DNA of 59,692 nt, taken from NCBI GenBank assembly GCA_035639875.1, contig DASQXE010000028.1, forward strand, positions 1-59,692. The letters run 5' to 3'. Shown in pieces: positions 18,525 to 27,463 of the stretch. The notes under the pieces were generated by a model, which ran no database searches, was not told the origin of the DNA, and saw only the letters and a program-made list of their open reading frames with translations. This stretch comes from JAIBJP01 sp035639875. GTDB taxonomy: Bacteria; Actinomycetota; Thermoleophilia; Gaiellales; Gaiellaceae. Made by a program: the position numbers and the translations under genes. Each line of letters starts with the position of its first letter. The first letter of the stretch is position 1.

Positions 18525-19777
18525 GAAGCCAGGTACCGCGCCTGCTCCTCGGTGAGCTCATCGATCACAACACCCATCGTCTCGAGCTTCAAGCGCGCGA
18601 TCTCGCGATCGATCTCCTCGGGCACGACATACACCTTGCTCTCGAGCTCGCCCGCGTGCTCGACGACGAACTCGGCCGAGAGCGCCTGGTTCGCAAAGCT
18701 CATGTCCATCACTGCCGCCGGATGGCCCTCGGCGGCGCCGAGGTTGACCAGGCGCCCGTCGGCGACGAGATAGAGGCGACGCCCGTCCTCCAGTCGAAAC
18801 TCCTCGACAAACGGCCGCGCCGTGCGGGTCTCGACGGCCATGCTGCGGAGAGCCGGAATGTCGATTTCGACATTGAAGTGCCCCGTGTTCGCGAGGATGG
18901 CGCCGTCCTTCATCCGCTCGAAATGGGTCCTCGCGAGGACGTGCTTGTCTCCGGTTGCGGTGCAGAAGATGTCCCCGACCTCCGCCGCGCGATCGGTCGG
19001 CAGGACCTCGAAGCCGTCCATGAGCGCCTCGAGAGCACGCAGCGGATCGACCTCCGTGACGACGACGTGCGCTCCCATGCCGCGAGCACGCATGGCGACG
19101 CCGCGGCCGACCCAGCCATAGCCGGAGACGACGAACTTGCGGCCTGCGAGCAGGACATTCGTCGCCCGGATGATCCCGTCGATCGTCGACTGGCCCGTCC
19201 CGTAGCGGTTGTCGAAGAGGTGCTTCGTCTTCGCCTCGTTGACGGCCACGATCGGGAACCCGAGCCGTCCCTCCTGCTCGAGCGCGCGCAGGCGGATGAC
19301 GCCCGTCGTCGTCTCCTCTGTGCCGCCGATGATCTCGCCGAGCTGGTCCTGCCGCTGCGAGTGGAGGAAGCCGATGACGTCGGCGCCGTCGTCCATCGTC
19401 ATCTGCGGGTGGTGGTCGACCGCCGCGGTGATGTGCGCGTAGTAGCGGTCGTCGTCCTCGCCCTTGACGGCGAACACCGGGATGCCGTACTCGGTGACGA
19501 GCGCTGCGGCCACGTCGTCCTGCGTCGAGAGCGGGTTCGAAGCGCAGAGCAGGATGTCGGCACCGCCGGCTTGGAGCGTGCGCGCGAGATTTGCGGTCTC
19601 GGTCGTCACATGCAGGCAGGCCGAGACGCGATAGCCTTCGAGCGGCCGCTCGCGCTCAAACCGCTCGCGGATGGCCGCGAGCACCGGCATCTGGCGGTCG
19701 GCCCACTCGATGCGGACGACTCCGTCGGGCGCCAGCGAAAGGTCCCTGACATCGTGACGGGGCGTGGTCGTGGCCAT
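18506..19777 (-). CDS. ahcY: Adenosylhomocysteinase
   Basis: The 423-residue NAD-dependent enzyme splits S-adenosylhomocysteine into adenosine and homocysteine and so relieves methyltransferase inhibition. Signatures are LHVTTETANLARTL, CASNPLSTQDDVAAAL, NEAKTKHLFDNRYGTGQS and the NAD-binding FVVSGYGWVGRGVAMRARG. The typical C-terminal KxxxY tail of larger forms is absent, as in many archaeal and actinobacterial types. It heads the ahcY-mtnA pair. A TAAACT box 9 nt before the ATG suggests a leaderless transcript. Confidence 0.96.
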   Translation of the reverse strand: MATTTPRHDVRDLSLAPDGVVRIEWADRQMPVLAAIRERFERERPLEGYRVSACLHVTTETANLARTLQAGGADILLCASNPLSTQDDVAAALVTEYGIPVFAVKGEDDDRYYAHITAAVDHHPQMTMDDGADVIGFLHSQRQDQLGEIIGGTEETTTGVIRLRALEQEGRLGFPIVAVNEAKTKHLFDNRYGTGQSTIDGIIRATNVLLAGRKFVVSGYGWVGRGVAMRARGMGAHVVVTEVDPLRALEALMDGFEVLPTDRAAEVGDIFCTATGDKHVLARTHFERMKDGAILANTGHFNVEIDIPALRSMAVETRTARPFVEEFRLEDGRRLYLVADGRLVNLGAAEGHPAAVMDMSFANQALSAEFVVEHAGELESKVYVVPEEIDREIARLKLETMGVVIDELTEEQARYLASWDEGT

Positions 19778-19786
19778 AGCCGCCCG

Positions 19787-19792
19787 AGTTTA
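19787..19792 (-). promoter_or_regulatory. -10 box TAAACT, leaderless type, ahcY
   Basis: TAAACT on the minus strand is 9 nt before the ahcY ATG, with no ribosome-binding site between them. Only 37 bp separate ahcY from the cupin gene, so there is no room for a SAH riboswitch. Confidence 0.45.
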
Positions 19793-19814
19793 CCGGGCCG
19801 CCCTTGGCCGACTC

Positions 19815-20213
19815 CTACCTGCCGGCGCGCCCGTAGCGGTCCTCGAGTCGGACAACGTCCTCGATCTCGGGCGTCGAGACCTCGAGGATCGTCGTGTCGT
19901 CGAGCGCCCGCAGGCGATGGACGGTGCCCGGCGCGAGGTGAAAGGCACGTCCCGGCCCGACAACCTCTGTGTCGATCGGCTTGCCTGGATCGCCGATCTC
20001 GAGTTCGACGCGGCCGGACTGGACGTAGATCGTCTCGTCCTTCTCCTTGTGGAACTGCAGGCTCAGCTGCTCGCCCGCCCGGATGAAGAGGACCTTGCCG
20101 CAATACCGCTCGGTAGCCGCATAAATGAGCTCGTAGCCCCACGGCTTCTCGACGCGTTTGACGTCGACGGCGAACCGGTCGAGATCGAGGAGGTTTGGCG
20201 AAGAACCGCGCAT
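19815..20213 (-). CDS. Cupin, mannose-6-phosphate isomerase C-terminal type
   Basis: The 132-residue single-domain cupin begins VEKPWGYELIYAATERYCGKVL, typical of the C-terminal domain of type II phosphomannose isomerase/guanylyltransferase. Metal ligands are visible in LSLQFHKEKDETIYV and in APGTVHRLRA. It probably isomerises a sugar phosphate or binds one. The location beside two nucleotidyltransferases and a UDP-sugar dehydrogenase supports NDP-sugar supply for the envelope. Confidence 0.85.
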   Translation of the reverse strand: MRGSSPNLLDLDRFAVDVKRVEKPWGYELIYAATERYCGKVLFIRAGEQLSLQFHKEKDETIYVQSGRVELEIGDPGKPIDTEVVGPGRAFHLAPGTVHRLRALDDTTILEVSTPEIEDVVRLEDRYGRAGR

Positions 20214-20223
20214 CGCGGCGGAC

Positions 20224-20928
20224 CTAACCCAAGCCGCCGACCTTAGTCAAGGCGCCGGCCGCCAGTTGCTCTTCCGCGTATCGGAGATCCTTGGGCGTGT
20301 TGACCGTTATCCAGAGACCCTCGTGGCGAAATGCGCGAAGCCTGCCCTCGGCCGCGAGCGCTGGAAAGGTCGTGCGCTCGTGGTCGCCGCGCTCGGGAAG
20401 CCGCGCCAAGGCCTCCGGCGCAAGCACGTAGATCCCGCAGCTGACCCAGTGCGGCAACCGGGGCGATTCCGCGAAGCCGCTAACCACGTCCTGCTCACCG
20501 AGCTCGACGACGCCGAACGGAGAGACGAGCGGGGCGACGGCGATCGTGGCAGCTGCGTCCGTTTCCCGCTGGCGTGCCAGGAGCGCCGAGAGGTCGAGGT
20601 CGAAGAGCTCGTCGCCGTTCAGGGCGAAAACGTCGCCGCTTTCTTCGCGGGCCGCGGCGGCGTGGCGAAGCCCTCCCCCGCGGCCGAGCGGCTCCCGCTC
20701 GCCCACGGCCACGATCTCGACCCCGAGTCCGCTCAACTCGGCCTCGAAGAGCTCTTCCTGACCGGCAGCGCAGCTGACGATAACGCGGCCGACGCCAGCC
20801 TCGGCAAGGGCGGCAAGCTGGTACGCGGCGAGCGGCCGCCCGGCCACGTGGACGAGCGCCTTCGGCTTCCCGGCAGCGGCGTCACCCAGACGCTCAGCCC
20901 TGCCACCTGCCAGGACGATGGCCTCCAA
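20224..20928 (-). CDS. Sugar nucleotidyltransferase, MobA/GlmU-like
   Basis: The 234-residue protein has the nucleotide-binding AIVLAGGRAERLG, the Lys in GKPKALVHVAGRPL, the GGGLRHAAA loop and the metal-binding FALNGDELFDLD. The family transfers nucleotides to sugar-1-phosphates; the sugar is not identified. TTG at 20928 puts the start exactly at the first beta-strand. It begins 2 nt after the stop of the UDP-sugar dehydrogenase gene, so the two are co-translated. Confidence 0.86.
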   Translation of the reverse strand: MEAIVLAGGRAERLGDAAAGKPKALVHVAGRPLAAYQLAALAEAGVGRVIVSCAAGQEELFEAELSGLGVEIVAVGEREPLGRGGGLRHAAAAREESGDVFALNGDELFDLDLSALLARQRETDAAATIAVAPLVSPFGVVELGEQDVVSGFAESPRLPHWVSCGIYVLAPEALARLPERGDHERTTFPALAAEGRLRAFRHEGLWITVNTPKDLRYAEEQLAAGALTKVGGLG

Positions 20929-20930
20929 GC

Positions 20931-22265
20931 CTAGGGGTGGAGCTCGGGCTCGAGGTCGGCCGCAGCGAGGCCAGCGAGCGGCGCGGATGGTCGCCCGATC
21001 GCGTCGTAGGTGAAGCCTGCGGCGCGGAGCTCGTCGGGGTCGAAGAAATTGCGCCCGTCGACGATAAGCGGATTTCGCATCCCATCGCGGAGCGACGGCA
21101 GCGAGCGTAGCTCCTCCCACTCCGTGACGATGACGGCGGCATCTACGCCTGTGACCGCATCCGCGAGCGAATCGAACAGCTCGACGCCCCGCAGGAGACC
21201 GTGCGCGTCCGGCGTCGCGACGGGGTCCCACCCTCGTACTCTCGCGCCCTCTGCCAAGAGCCGAAAGGCAAGCACGAGGCTCGGGGCCTCGCGCATGTCG
21301 TTCGTGTTCGGCTTGAACGCGAGACCGAGGAGGGCAATCGTCTTCCCCTTCAGCGGGCCGAGGTGCTTGACGAGCTTCGCGATGATGCGGCGCTTCTGGA
21401 GCTCGTTCACCTCGATGACGGCCGAAAGCAGCTGGAAGGCATACCCGGAGTTCGCGGCGAGCTGCTTGAGAGCCGACGTGTCCTTGGGGAAGCAGCTCCC
21501 GCCGTAGCCGATGCCGGCACGCAGGAAATGCGGGCCCAAGCGGTGATCGAGCCCGACCCCCCGCGCGACCGCCTCGACATCGGCTCCGGTCGCCTCGCAG
21601 ACGTTGGCGATCTCGTTGATGAAGCTGATGCGCGTCGCGAGGAACGCATTTGACGCGAGTTTGACCATCTCGGCAGAGGCGACGTCGCACCGGAGGAGAG
21701 GGGCGTCGACGAACTCGAAGAGCCGCGAGACGTCGTCGCCGTCGACGTCTGCAAAGGCGCCCACGACCACGCGGTCCGGATTCTTGAAGTCCCGGATAGC
21801 CGTCCCTTCGGCGAGGAACTCGGGATTCGAGACGTAGCCGACGTGCGCCAATCCGGCGCCGTCGAGCCGATCGCGAATCTGCGCGCCGGTTCCCACTGGA
21901 ACGGTGCTCTTCATGACGAGCACGATTCGCTCCGTCAACTCCGGAAGCTCGTCGATCACCTGTGAGACGCGGGACAGGTCGGCGTCGCCGGAGTACGTGG
22001 GCGGCGTGTCGACACAGATGAACGCGATACGCGCGCGTTCGAAGATGTCGCCCAGGTCCAGCGTGAAGCGAAGCCGCTCGCGGTTTGCCTCGAGCAGGTC
22101 CTCCAGCCCCGGCTCGTAGATGGGAATCCGTCCTGCCTGGAGGTCGGCGATGCGCTCCGGAACGATGTCGCGAACGACGACGTCATGGCCGAGATCGGCG
22201 AAGCACGCGGCCGTGACGAGCCCCACCCACCCCGCTCCGATCACTCCGAGCGGCTCTTTGGACAT
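20931..22265 (-). CDS. UDP-glucose/nucleotide-sugar 6-dehydrogenase
   Basis: The 444-residue enzyme oxidises a UDP-hexose twice with NAD to a UDP-uronate. The N-terminal Rossmann motif GVIGAGWVGLV, the CVDTPP segment, KSTVPVGT and NPEFLAEGTA are all present. The catalytic Cys258 lies in GYGGSCFPKD. The C-terminal domain has LGLAFKPNTNDMREAPS and TEWEELRSL. UDP-glucose is the likeliest substrate. It sits downstream of the LCP gene; the product could feed exopolysaccharide or wall polymers. Confidence 0.93.
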   Translation of the reverse strand: MSKEPLGVIGAGWVGLVTAACFADLGHDVVVRDIVPERIADLQAGRIPIYEPGLEDLLEANRERLRFTLDLGDIFERARIAFICVDTPPTYSGDADLSRVSQVIDELPELTERIVLVMKSTVPVGTGAQIRDRLDGAGLAHVGYVSNPEFLAEGTAIRDFKNPDRVVVGAFADVDGDDVSRLFEFVDAPLLRCDVASAEMVKLASNAFLATRISFINEIANVCEATGADVEAVARGVGLDHRLGPHFLRAGIGYGGSCFPKDTSALKQLAANSGYAFQLLSAVIEVNELQKRRIIAKLVKHLGPLKGKTIALLGLAFKPNTNDMREAPSLVLAFRLLAEGARVRGWDPVATPDAHGLLRGVELFDSLADAVTGVDAAVIVTEWEELRSLPSLRDGMRNPLIVDGRNFFDPDELRAAGFTYDAIGRPSAPLAGLAAADLEPELHP

Positions 22266-22271
22266 GGACTG

Positions 22272-22277
22272 AGTTTA
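22272..22277 (-). promoter_or_regulatory. -10 box TAAACT, leaderless type, UDP-sugar dehydrogenase
   Basis: TAAACT on the minus strand is 6 nt before the ATG at 22265. Its TAA is also the stop codon of the upstream LCP gene. No ribosome-binding site lies between box and start. Confidence 0.45.
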
Positions 22278-24173
22278 GTGGCCTAGTGGGCGCAGACCCT
22301 TGGCGATCGCCAGCATCGTCTCGTTGGAGAGGCGATTGAGAAGGGTGTTCACGACCCAGTACGTCGCCCCGTCCTGCTGGAAGGCGACCATGTGCAGCTT
22401 CGAGCCGTCGAAGTAGAGCGCGTACTGACGGCCCTTGATCGTCTGCGTGACGCTGGGGCCGTCGAGGATGGGCGGGTCTTCCCACCCGACTTCCTGGATT
22501 CCCCAGTACTCGTCGCCGGCCGTCCGGTACGAGAGCCGGAACGCCGCGTGCTTCCCGTCGATTCGGTAAGTGCGCGCGGGCTCGACCGAGTCCAATGACG
22601 AGCTCAGCTCCCGCACCGTGGGGTAGAAGACCTGGAAGTCGACCTTGCGGCGCGCGGCCCGCGCGTAGGGGAGAGCGCTCGCAGTATCGCTTGCGACCGA
22701 GGGAGGCTCGTGCTTGGGCGTCTCGTCGCGCGGGAGCGGCGTCAGCGTTCCCTTGAAGGTCTGGCCGACCACGACGCGCACCATCGTCTTGAGCGGCACG
22801 CCGCTGGCCACCGGTTCCGCCTGCGCGTCGCCGAACAGGTCGGCGAGCTGCTTGGCCGCCCGCTCGGAGTCGGGGCTCGATGGGTCGTAGAAGACCTTCG
22901 ACTCGAAGTAGTCGAAGTTGTCGGCGTTTCCGCCGTTCACGACCTGGTAGCCGAGGCCCGAGAGCCGGGAGGCGGCGTCGTCCGCAGCGCCGGCGATCCC
23001 GTTTCCGTTCAGGACCTCGATCGTGACGTCGGAGGGAGGCGGCCCCGTATCCCGCTTGGGCTGGGGCTTGCCCCCCAGGGCGGCCGTGGCAGCCTTCTCG
23101 GGCGCCTTCACGTCGGGATTGAGGAACGCGTCGACCGCGTCGTCAATCGAGGACTGGGACGCCGTCAGCTCGTTGTAACCCGTCAGGCCTTGGAGCTGGA
23201 CCTGCTGGAAGTTCCCCGTCGGAAGGCCGTAGACGAGCTTCGCGTAGCTGTAGAGGGTCGACACGTCGAGCGACTTGCCGCCGCCGACGCCGACCTCGAC
23301 GTTGTCCGTGATCGTGTTGATGATCCCCGGGATCTTCGTGATCGACCAGAAACCCGACACCTGCTGCTTCAGCGCCTTCACGAACTCCTGTTGGCGAACG
23401 ACCCGGTAGAGGTCTGAATCGGTGTGGCGGAAGCGCACGAAGCTGAGCGCGTCCGCGCCCCTGAGATGCTGGTAGCCCGAGTGCAGGTTGATCTCCGCGT
23501 AGGTGGGACCGCCGCTCGAGTTGGTGTTGAGGTAGCGGTGGTCGATGTCCAGATAGACGCCCCCGACCTTGTTGACGATCTTGACGAACCCGCGGAAGTT
23601 GACGGTGACGATGTAGTTGATGGGAATGTGGGTGAGCTCCTTGACCGTCTGGAGCGTCCCCTTCGGCCCGCAGTACGTGTAGGCCTCGTTGATCCTCCCC
23701 GTGAACGGCGCCGCCCCCCGACAGCCGGGAATGCTGACGACGAGGTCGCGGGGGAAGGAGAGCATGGAGATGACCTTCTTGTTGGGGTCGGCGCGGATGA
23801 GCATGATCGTGTCCGAGCGCGAGTCGCCGCCGGCGTCGACGCCGTGCGTCCGCCTGTCGTAGCCCAGGACCATCGCTACGGTGGGCTGGTGCGGCTTCGG
23901 CACGTCGAGGATCTCCTGCGCTGCCTTCACCTCCGGCGAGTGGGCCCGCACCGCTGACACGCTCTGGTTGATGAAGAGCCACGCCCCGCCCGCCAGCGCA
24001 CCCGCAGCCACGAGGACGACCACAAGGGTCCAGAGCAGGATCTTGCCGACCAAACGAAGAGGTCCGCGACGGCGCATCTGGTAGCGCGTAACAGGCGTCA
24101 GCGGCGTAAGGGGCATCGTCCCGCTCCCGTTCCCGTCGACTCGGCCGGTGCCTCGCTTGAGAGTCGTTCGCAT
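22275..24173 (-). CDS. LytR-CpsA-Psr family wall-polymer ligase with LytR_C and an extra C-terminal domain
   Basis: LCP enzymes attach lipid-linked glycopolymers to peptidoglycan. A membrane helix (about residues 43-68) leads to an external LCP domain with MLSFPRDLVVSIPG, GRINEAYTYCG and FRHTDSDLYRVVRQQEF. A LytR_C domain follows (DVTIEVLNGNGIAGAA, about 390-480). The last roughly 140 residues, ending YWVVNTLLNRLSNETMLAIA, resemble a DUF4367-like module, an uncommon addition. ATG 24173 has a hairpin and T-run directly upstream. ATG 24116, with GGGAGCGGG upstream, is a credible alternative start. Confidence 0.93.
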   Translation of the reverse strand: MRTTLKRGTGRVDGNGSGTMPLTPLTPVTRYQMRRRGPLRLVGKILLWTLVVVLVAAGALAGGAWLFINQSVSAVRAHSPEVKAAQEILDVPKPHQPTVAMVLGYDRRTHGVDAGGDSRSDTIMLIRADPNKKVISMLSFPRDLVVSIPGCRGAAPFTGRINEAYTYCGPKGTLQTVKELTHIPINYIVTVNFRGFVKIVNKVGGVYLDIDHRYLNTNSSGGPTYAEINLHSGYQHLRGADALSFVRFRHTDSDLYRVVRQQEFVKALKQQVSGFWSITKIPGIINTITDNVEVGVGGGKSLDVSTLYSYAKLVYGLPTGNFQQVQLQGLTGYNELTASQSSIDDAVDAFLNPDVKAPEKAATAALGGKPQPKRDTGPPPSDVTIEVLNGNGIAGAADDAASRLSGLGYQVVNGGNADNFDYFESKVFYDPSSPDSERAAKQLADLFGDAQAEPVASGVPLKTMVRVVVGQTFKGTLTPLPRDETPKHEPPSVASDTASALPYARAARRKVDFQVFYPTVRELSSSLDSVEPARTYRIDGKHAAFRLSYRTAGDEYWGIQEVGWEDPPILDGPSVTQTIKGRQYALYFDGSKLHMVAFQQDGATYWVVNTLLNRLSNETMLAIAKGLRPLGH

Positions 24174-24178
24174 ATGAA

Positions 24179-24199
24179 AAGTCGCCGAGCGGGCGACTT
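24179..24199 (-). terminator. Intrinsic-type terminator between GCS2 gene and LCP gene
   Basis: On the minus strand AAGTCGCC and GGCGACTT form a perfect 8-bp stem with a 5-nt loop, followed by TTTTC. The T-run ends just before the proposed LCP start at 24173, so GCS2 transcripts would stop here. LCP would then need its own start downstream. Confidence 0.55.
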
Positions 24200-24225
24200 G
24201 CGGAGGATAACGAAGCGAGAGGTCA

Positions 24226-25347
24226 TTAGAGCATGCGTACTGTCTCCTCGTTCAGCCACTTCGCAACCGCGAGGAGGCTGTCGGTCTCTTCGTAGATGCG
24301 GACCTGCTCGTCGGCGCCGCTGCCCCGCGCGAGGAGCCCTTCGACCTCGTCGAGCTCCGAGCGGCAGCCGAGCTCGTCGGCAGCAGGACGCGCCAGCTCG
24401 ACGAGGTCGCGGACCGCATCGGGCGCCGGCCGCTCGCTGTCCGTTCTGAAGTCGATCAGCTTCGAGTTCAGGCCGTCGCGGGCGGCACGCCACTTGTTCT
24501 CGGCCACGAGGGTGATCTGCTCGACCGGAAGATCGTCGCCGCGGTCGAAGGCGGCGGCGAACGTCGCCACCAGGCTCTGGACGAGCGCGACGATCGCGGC
24601 CACCGACTCGATCCTCGTCTGGGCATCGCAGACGCGTACCTCGATGGTTCCAAGCCGTGGGTGCGGCCGCAGATCCCACCAGATGTAGGTGTAGTCCTCG
24701 AAGGAGTTCGTCTTCACGCCGCGCTCGACGAGCAGCTCGAACTCCTCGTACGAGGCGAAGGCAGGCGGAAGGCCCGCGCGAGGGAATGGCTCGAACACCT
24801 TGACGCGCGTCGAGGCGAGCCCGGTCGGACGCGCTTGCCAGAACGGCGAGTTGGCCGACAGCGCCAGGAGCTCGGGCAGGTACGTACGCATGGCGTTCGC
24901 GCAGGCGATCGCCTTGTCGGGCGAGTCGAGGCCGACGTGCACGTGCAGCCCGAAGATGAGCTCGCGCTCGGCCACCCAGCGCATCGACTCGATGAGGTCG
25001 AGGTAGCGCGGGCGCTCGGTCACCTCCTGGTATTCGTACCGCGAGAACGGATGCGTCCCGGCGGAGGCGATGAGGGCGTCCGCCTCGCCGGCCACGTCGC
25101 GCAGGTGGGACCGGAGGTCACGCAGGTCCTCGACCGCCTCGGAGACGGTCTTCGAAATGTTCGTGGCGACCTCGACGACAGACTGCAGGAGCTCGGCCTT
25201 GATCCGCTTCTCCTTCTCGCCGCCTTCGAAAGCGAGCAGGATCTCGTCGATCCGCGACACGAGCTCGTAGCTCTCGCGATTGAGGATCTGGAACTCCTCC
25301 TCGACGCCCAGGCTGAACGGGGCGCTCTTGCCGAAGTTCTGCTCCAA
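24226..25347 (-). CDS. Carboxylate-amine ligase, GCS2 (YbdK) family
   Basis: The protein matches glutamate-cysteine ligase family 2. Signatures are FSLGVEEEFQILNRESYELV (the GVEEEF metal site), the FGLHVHVGLDSPDKAI motif and TNSFEDYTYIWWDLRPHPRLGTIEVRVCD spread over residues 210-250. These ATP-grasp-like enzymes join a carboxylate to an amine; glutamate-cysteine activity is not certain. I prefer the TTG at 25347, which begins at the family start (LEQNFGKSAPF). An ATG at 25404 would add 19 residues and overlap the upstream gene by 41 nt. Confidence 0.87.
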   Translation of the reverse strand: MEQNFGKSAPFSLGVEEEFQILNRESYELVSRIDEILLAFEGGEKEKRIKAELLQSVVEVATNISKTVSEAVEDLRDLRSHLRDVAGEADALIASAGTHPFSRYEYQEVTERPRYLDLIESMRWVAERELIFGLHVHVGLDSPDKAIACANAMRTYLPELLALSANSPFWQARPTGLASTRVKVFEPFPRAGLPPAFASYEEFELLVERGVKTNSFEDYTYIWWDLRPHPRLGTIEVRVCDAQTRIESVAAIVALVQSLVATFAAAFDRGDDLPVEQITLVAENKWRAARDGLNSKLIDFRTDSERPAPDAVRDLVELARPAADELGCRSELDEVEGLLARGSGADEQVRIYEETDSLLAVAKWLNEETVRML

Positions 25348-25363
25348 GAAAGTTGAGTGTGGA

Positions 25364-26539
25364 CTAGCGGGCGGCGGGTGCCGCGTGCGCCCGGTTGAGC
25401 TCATGCTCGGCCAGGCGCGTCCCCTCGACCATGTTCACGAGTTTCTCGTAGACGACGTCCCACCTCCTCGTTCGCAATCCGCAATCCGGGTTCAACTGGA
25501 CGCGGGCGGGATCTCCCAGCAGGTCGACGGCGAAGAGGACTCGGTCGCGCACGAGCTCGGCGGGCTCGACGAAGTCCGAATGGATGTCGATGACTCCGAG
25601 ACCGATGTTTGGGTACCCGTGTTCCTTGAAGAGCTTGAGCGTCTCCGCGTAACCGGGCCGGTCTTCCTCGCGGGTGCCGAGCTCGCGCGAATCGCGGTTG
25701 GCGAACTCGAGCTGGAGCTCGAGGCAGTCCTCGAGCCCGAGTACGTGCGGCCACAGCGCCGTGTAGTCGGAGAAACAGATGTGCATGGACTTCTTGGCCT
25801 CGACGCCCTTCGTCGCCTCGTTGAAGCCTTCGACCACGAGCGGAACCTCGTCCGGCTTCGTCGTCGCGGCCGGCTCATCGATCTGAATCCACTTCGCCCC
25901 CGCCTCGACGAGGCCGCGCACGTTGGGGAGGATGACGTTGCGGGCGACGTCGGAGACGAAGCGCCTCCGGCCTTCGTAACGGCGCTCGGCCGAGCCCCCG
26001 AGCGCGCCCTCGTGCGAATAGTGCTCGTCGTACGACCAGTCCTCCATCGTGTAGGCCCCCGTGAGCGGAACCTTGACGGCGCGGTCGGTGTGGGCACGAA
26101 CGAACTCGAACTCCTCGACGTCTTGTGGGCCATTCACGGAGGGAGGCTCGACGACGGCCGCCTTCGCGTAGTACTTGTTGTCGAACGAGCGCACCGTCCC
26201 GCGCGGCTCGAATCCCTGGGCGAAGCCGGCGACGTGGTCGTACATCTCCGTCCGGCGCTGTTCCCCGTCGTAGACGACGTCGAGGCCGGCCTTCTCGAGG
26301 AGGCGAATGGCATAGAGCGCCGCCCAGTCATCTATCCCCGGCAAGTCGGCCTCGCCGACTTGACCGGAACGAAGTTTTTCCACCAATTGCTCGTGCTCTT
26401 CGACCTGCAGCGTCGATCCCCATCGCTCTGCTTCGGCGATGTCCGAATCGTCGAGCCGGCGACCGGCGAACGCCTTCACGCGCCAGGAGGGCTTGGCCAG
26501 GCTGCCGATCTCTCTCGTGGGAAAACGCACCTCGCTCAT
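25364..26539 (-). CDS. MetE-like cobalamin-independent methionine synthase, catalytic domain only
   Basis: The 391-residue protein equals the C-terminal half of MetE. All zinc ligands can be placed: His and Cys in SMHICFSDY, Glu in LQLEFANRD and Cys in LNPDCGLRTRRW. The N-terminal MetE half that handles polyglutamyl-folate is absent. Such core enzymes may take the methyl group from a corrinoid protein rather than folate, by family inference. The ATG overlaps the stop of the next listed gene (ATGA), and GGAGGCAGC precedes it. Confidence 0.88.
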   Translation of the reverse strand: MSEVRFPTREIGSLAKPSWRVKAFAGRRLDDSDIAEAERWGSTLQVEEHEQLVEKLRSGQVGEADLPGIDDWAALYAIRLLEKAGLDVVYDGEQRRTEMYDHVAGFAQGFEPRGTVRSFDNKYYAKAAVVEPPSVNGPQDVEEFEFVRAHTDRAVKVPLTGAYTMEDWSYDEHYSHEGALGGSAERRYEGRRRFVSDVARNVILPNVRGLVEAGAKWIQIDEPAATTKPDEVPLVVEGFNEATKGVEAKKSMHICFSDYTALWPHVLGLEDCLELQLEFANRDSRELGTREEDRPGYAETLKLFKEHGYPNIGLGVIDIHSDFVEPAELVRDRVLFAVDLLGDPARVQLNPDCGLRTRRWDVVYEKLVNMVEGTRLAEHELNRAHAAPAAR

Positions 26540-27438
26540 GCTGCCTCCGCCAGTGCCGTCGTGGCACGCCCCAACCGGCCGATCTTCTCGCGCGCGATCG
26601 GCTCGGGGACGAACTGCAGGTCCCCGTTGACGCTCAGCGAGATCCCGGCCGGGTTCTTCTCGGAGAGCGCGTCCACAAACCGTGCGATCTCGGCCGGGTC
26701 CTCGAGCGCGGAGCTGCGCGCGTCGATCGCCCCGGCGACGAGCTCCTTCGGGTAGTCGGCCGGGACGCCGTCCAGGCTCGTCGCGTAGAAATCGACTCCG
26801 ACCGCGGTGACCGGAGCGTCGGCCAGCTCGGGCAGAACGGACGATGCATCGCCGAAGGGAAGCTGGAGGACGTACGGCGGTGCGTCCGGAAGCTCGGCCA
26901 GCGAGTCCCCGAGCTCGCCCGCCCCTCCCTGGCGGGCAAGGAACGGATCCGAGAGGACGACGAGCGCGCAGCCGGCCTGCGCGTACGCCTCGATCTGCGG
27001 CGCGAGCACGTCCGCGGCCAGAGCCTGCGCACTCACCGCCCCCTGTGCGGCTCGGGCGAAGGCGAGCGGCGACGGCAGAGTCGCGAGCCAGCGGCCGATC
27101 GGAAGGTCGGGCGCCGGAATCGGATCGCGCAAGCGCGCCTTTCCTTCCACGAGCACTGCCCGGTAGAACGTGTTCGTATCGAGGAACCGGGTGAGGGGAC
27201 GCGCGTCGAGCCCGTCGGAGCGCTCCGCGAGGGGCCTGAACAGGTCCTGCCACGCGAGCGAGCCGTCCGAGAGGAGCGTCAGCCCAGCGGTTTCTTGTGC
27301 AGCGACGAACTCGCGGAAATCCCGCTCGCGCTGATCGTCGACGGCCTCACGGGTGGTGCGCCCGCGGTCGAGGTCGCGCGTCGCCTGCACGAGCGCTTCA
27401 GACCGCGGATAGATGCCGGGCGCGTAGGCGGTCAGCAC
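26536..27438 (-). CDS. MetE/UROD-fold partner protein, probably non-catalytic half
   Basis: The 300-residue protein begins VLTAYAPGIYPRSEALVQAT and ends with a MetE-like strand series (YVLQLPFGDASSVL, VTAVGVDFYATSLDGVP, ISLSVNGDLQFVP). It looks like the first barrel of a MetE-type protein, yet the HxC and C zinc ligands are missing. It is translated directly before the catalytic partner (ATGA overlap), so the two probably form one split enzyme. GTG at 27438 is the only usual start near the conserved N-terminus. Confidence 0.72.
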   Translation of the reverse strand: MLTAYAPGIYPRSEALVQATRDLDRGRTTREAVDDQRERDFREFVAAQETAGLTLLSDGSLAWQDLFRPLAERSDGLDARPLTRFLDTNTFYRAVLVEGKARLRDPIPAPDLPIGRWLATLPSPLAFARAAQGAVSAQALAADVLAPQIEAYAQAGCALVVLSDPFLARQGGAGELGDSLAELPDAPPYVLQLPFGDASSVLPELADAPVTAVGVDFYATSLDGVPADYPKELVAGAIDARSSALEDPAEIARFVDALSEKNPAGISLSVNGDLQFVPEPIAREKIGRLGRATTALAEAA

Positions 27439-27463
27439 GAGCGAGAACCTACAGTTTCGCCGG

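Noticed and set aside
25280..26755. 491-codon plus-strand open frame opposite the MetE-like gene
   Set aside because: Shadow of the real gene on the minus strand; no recognisable domain.
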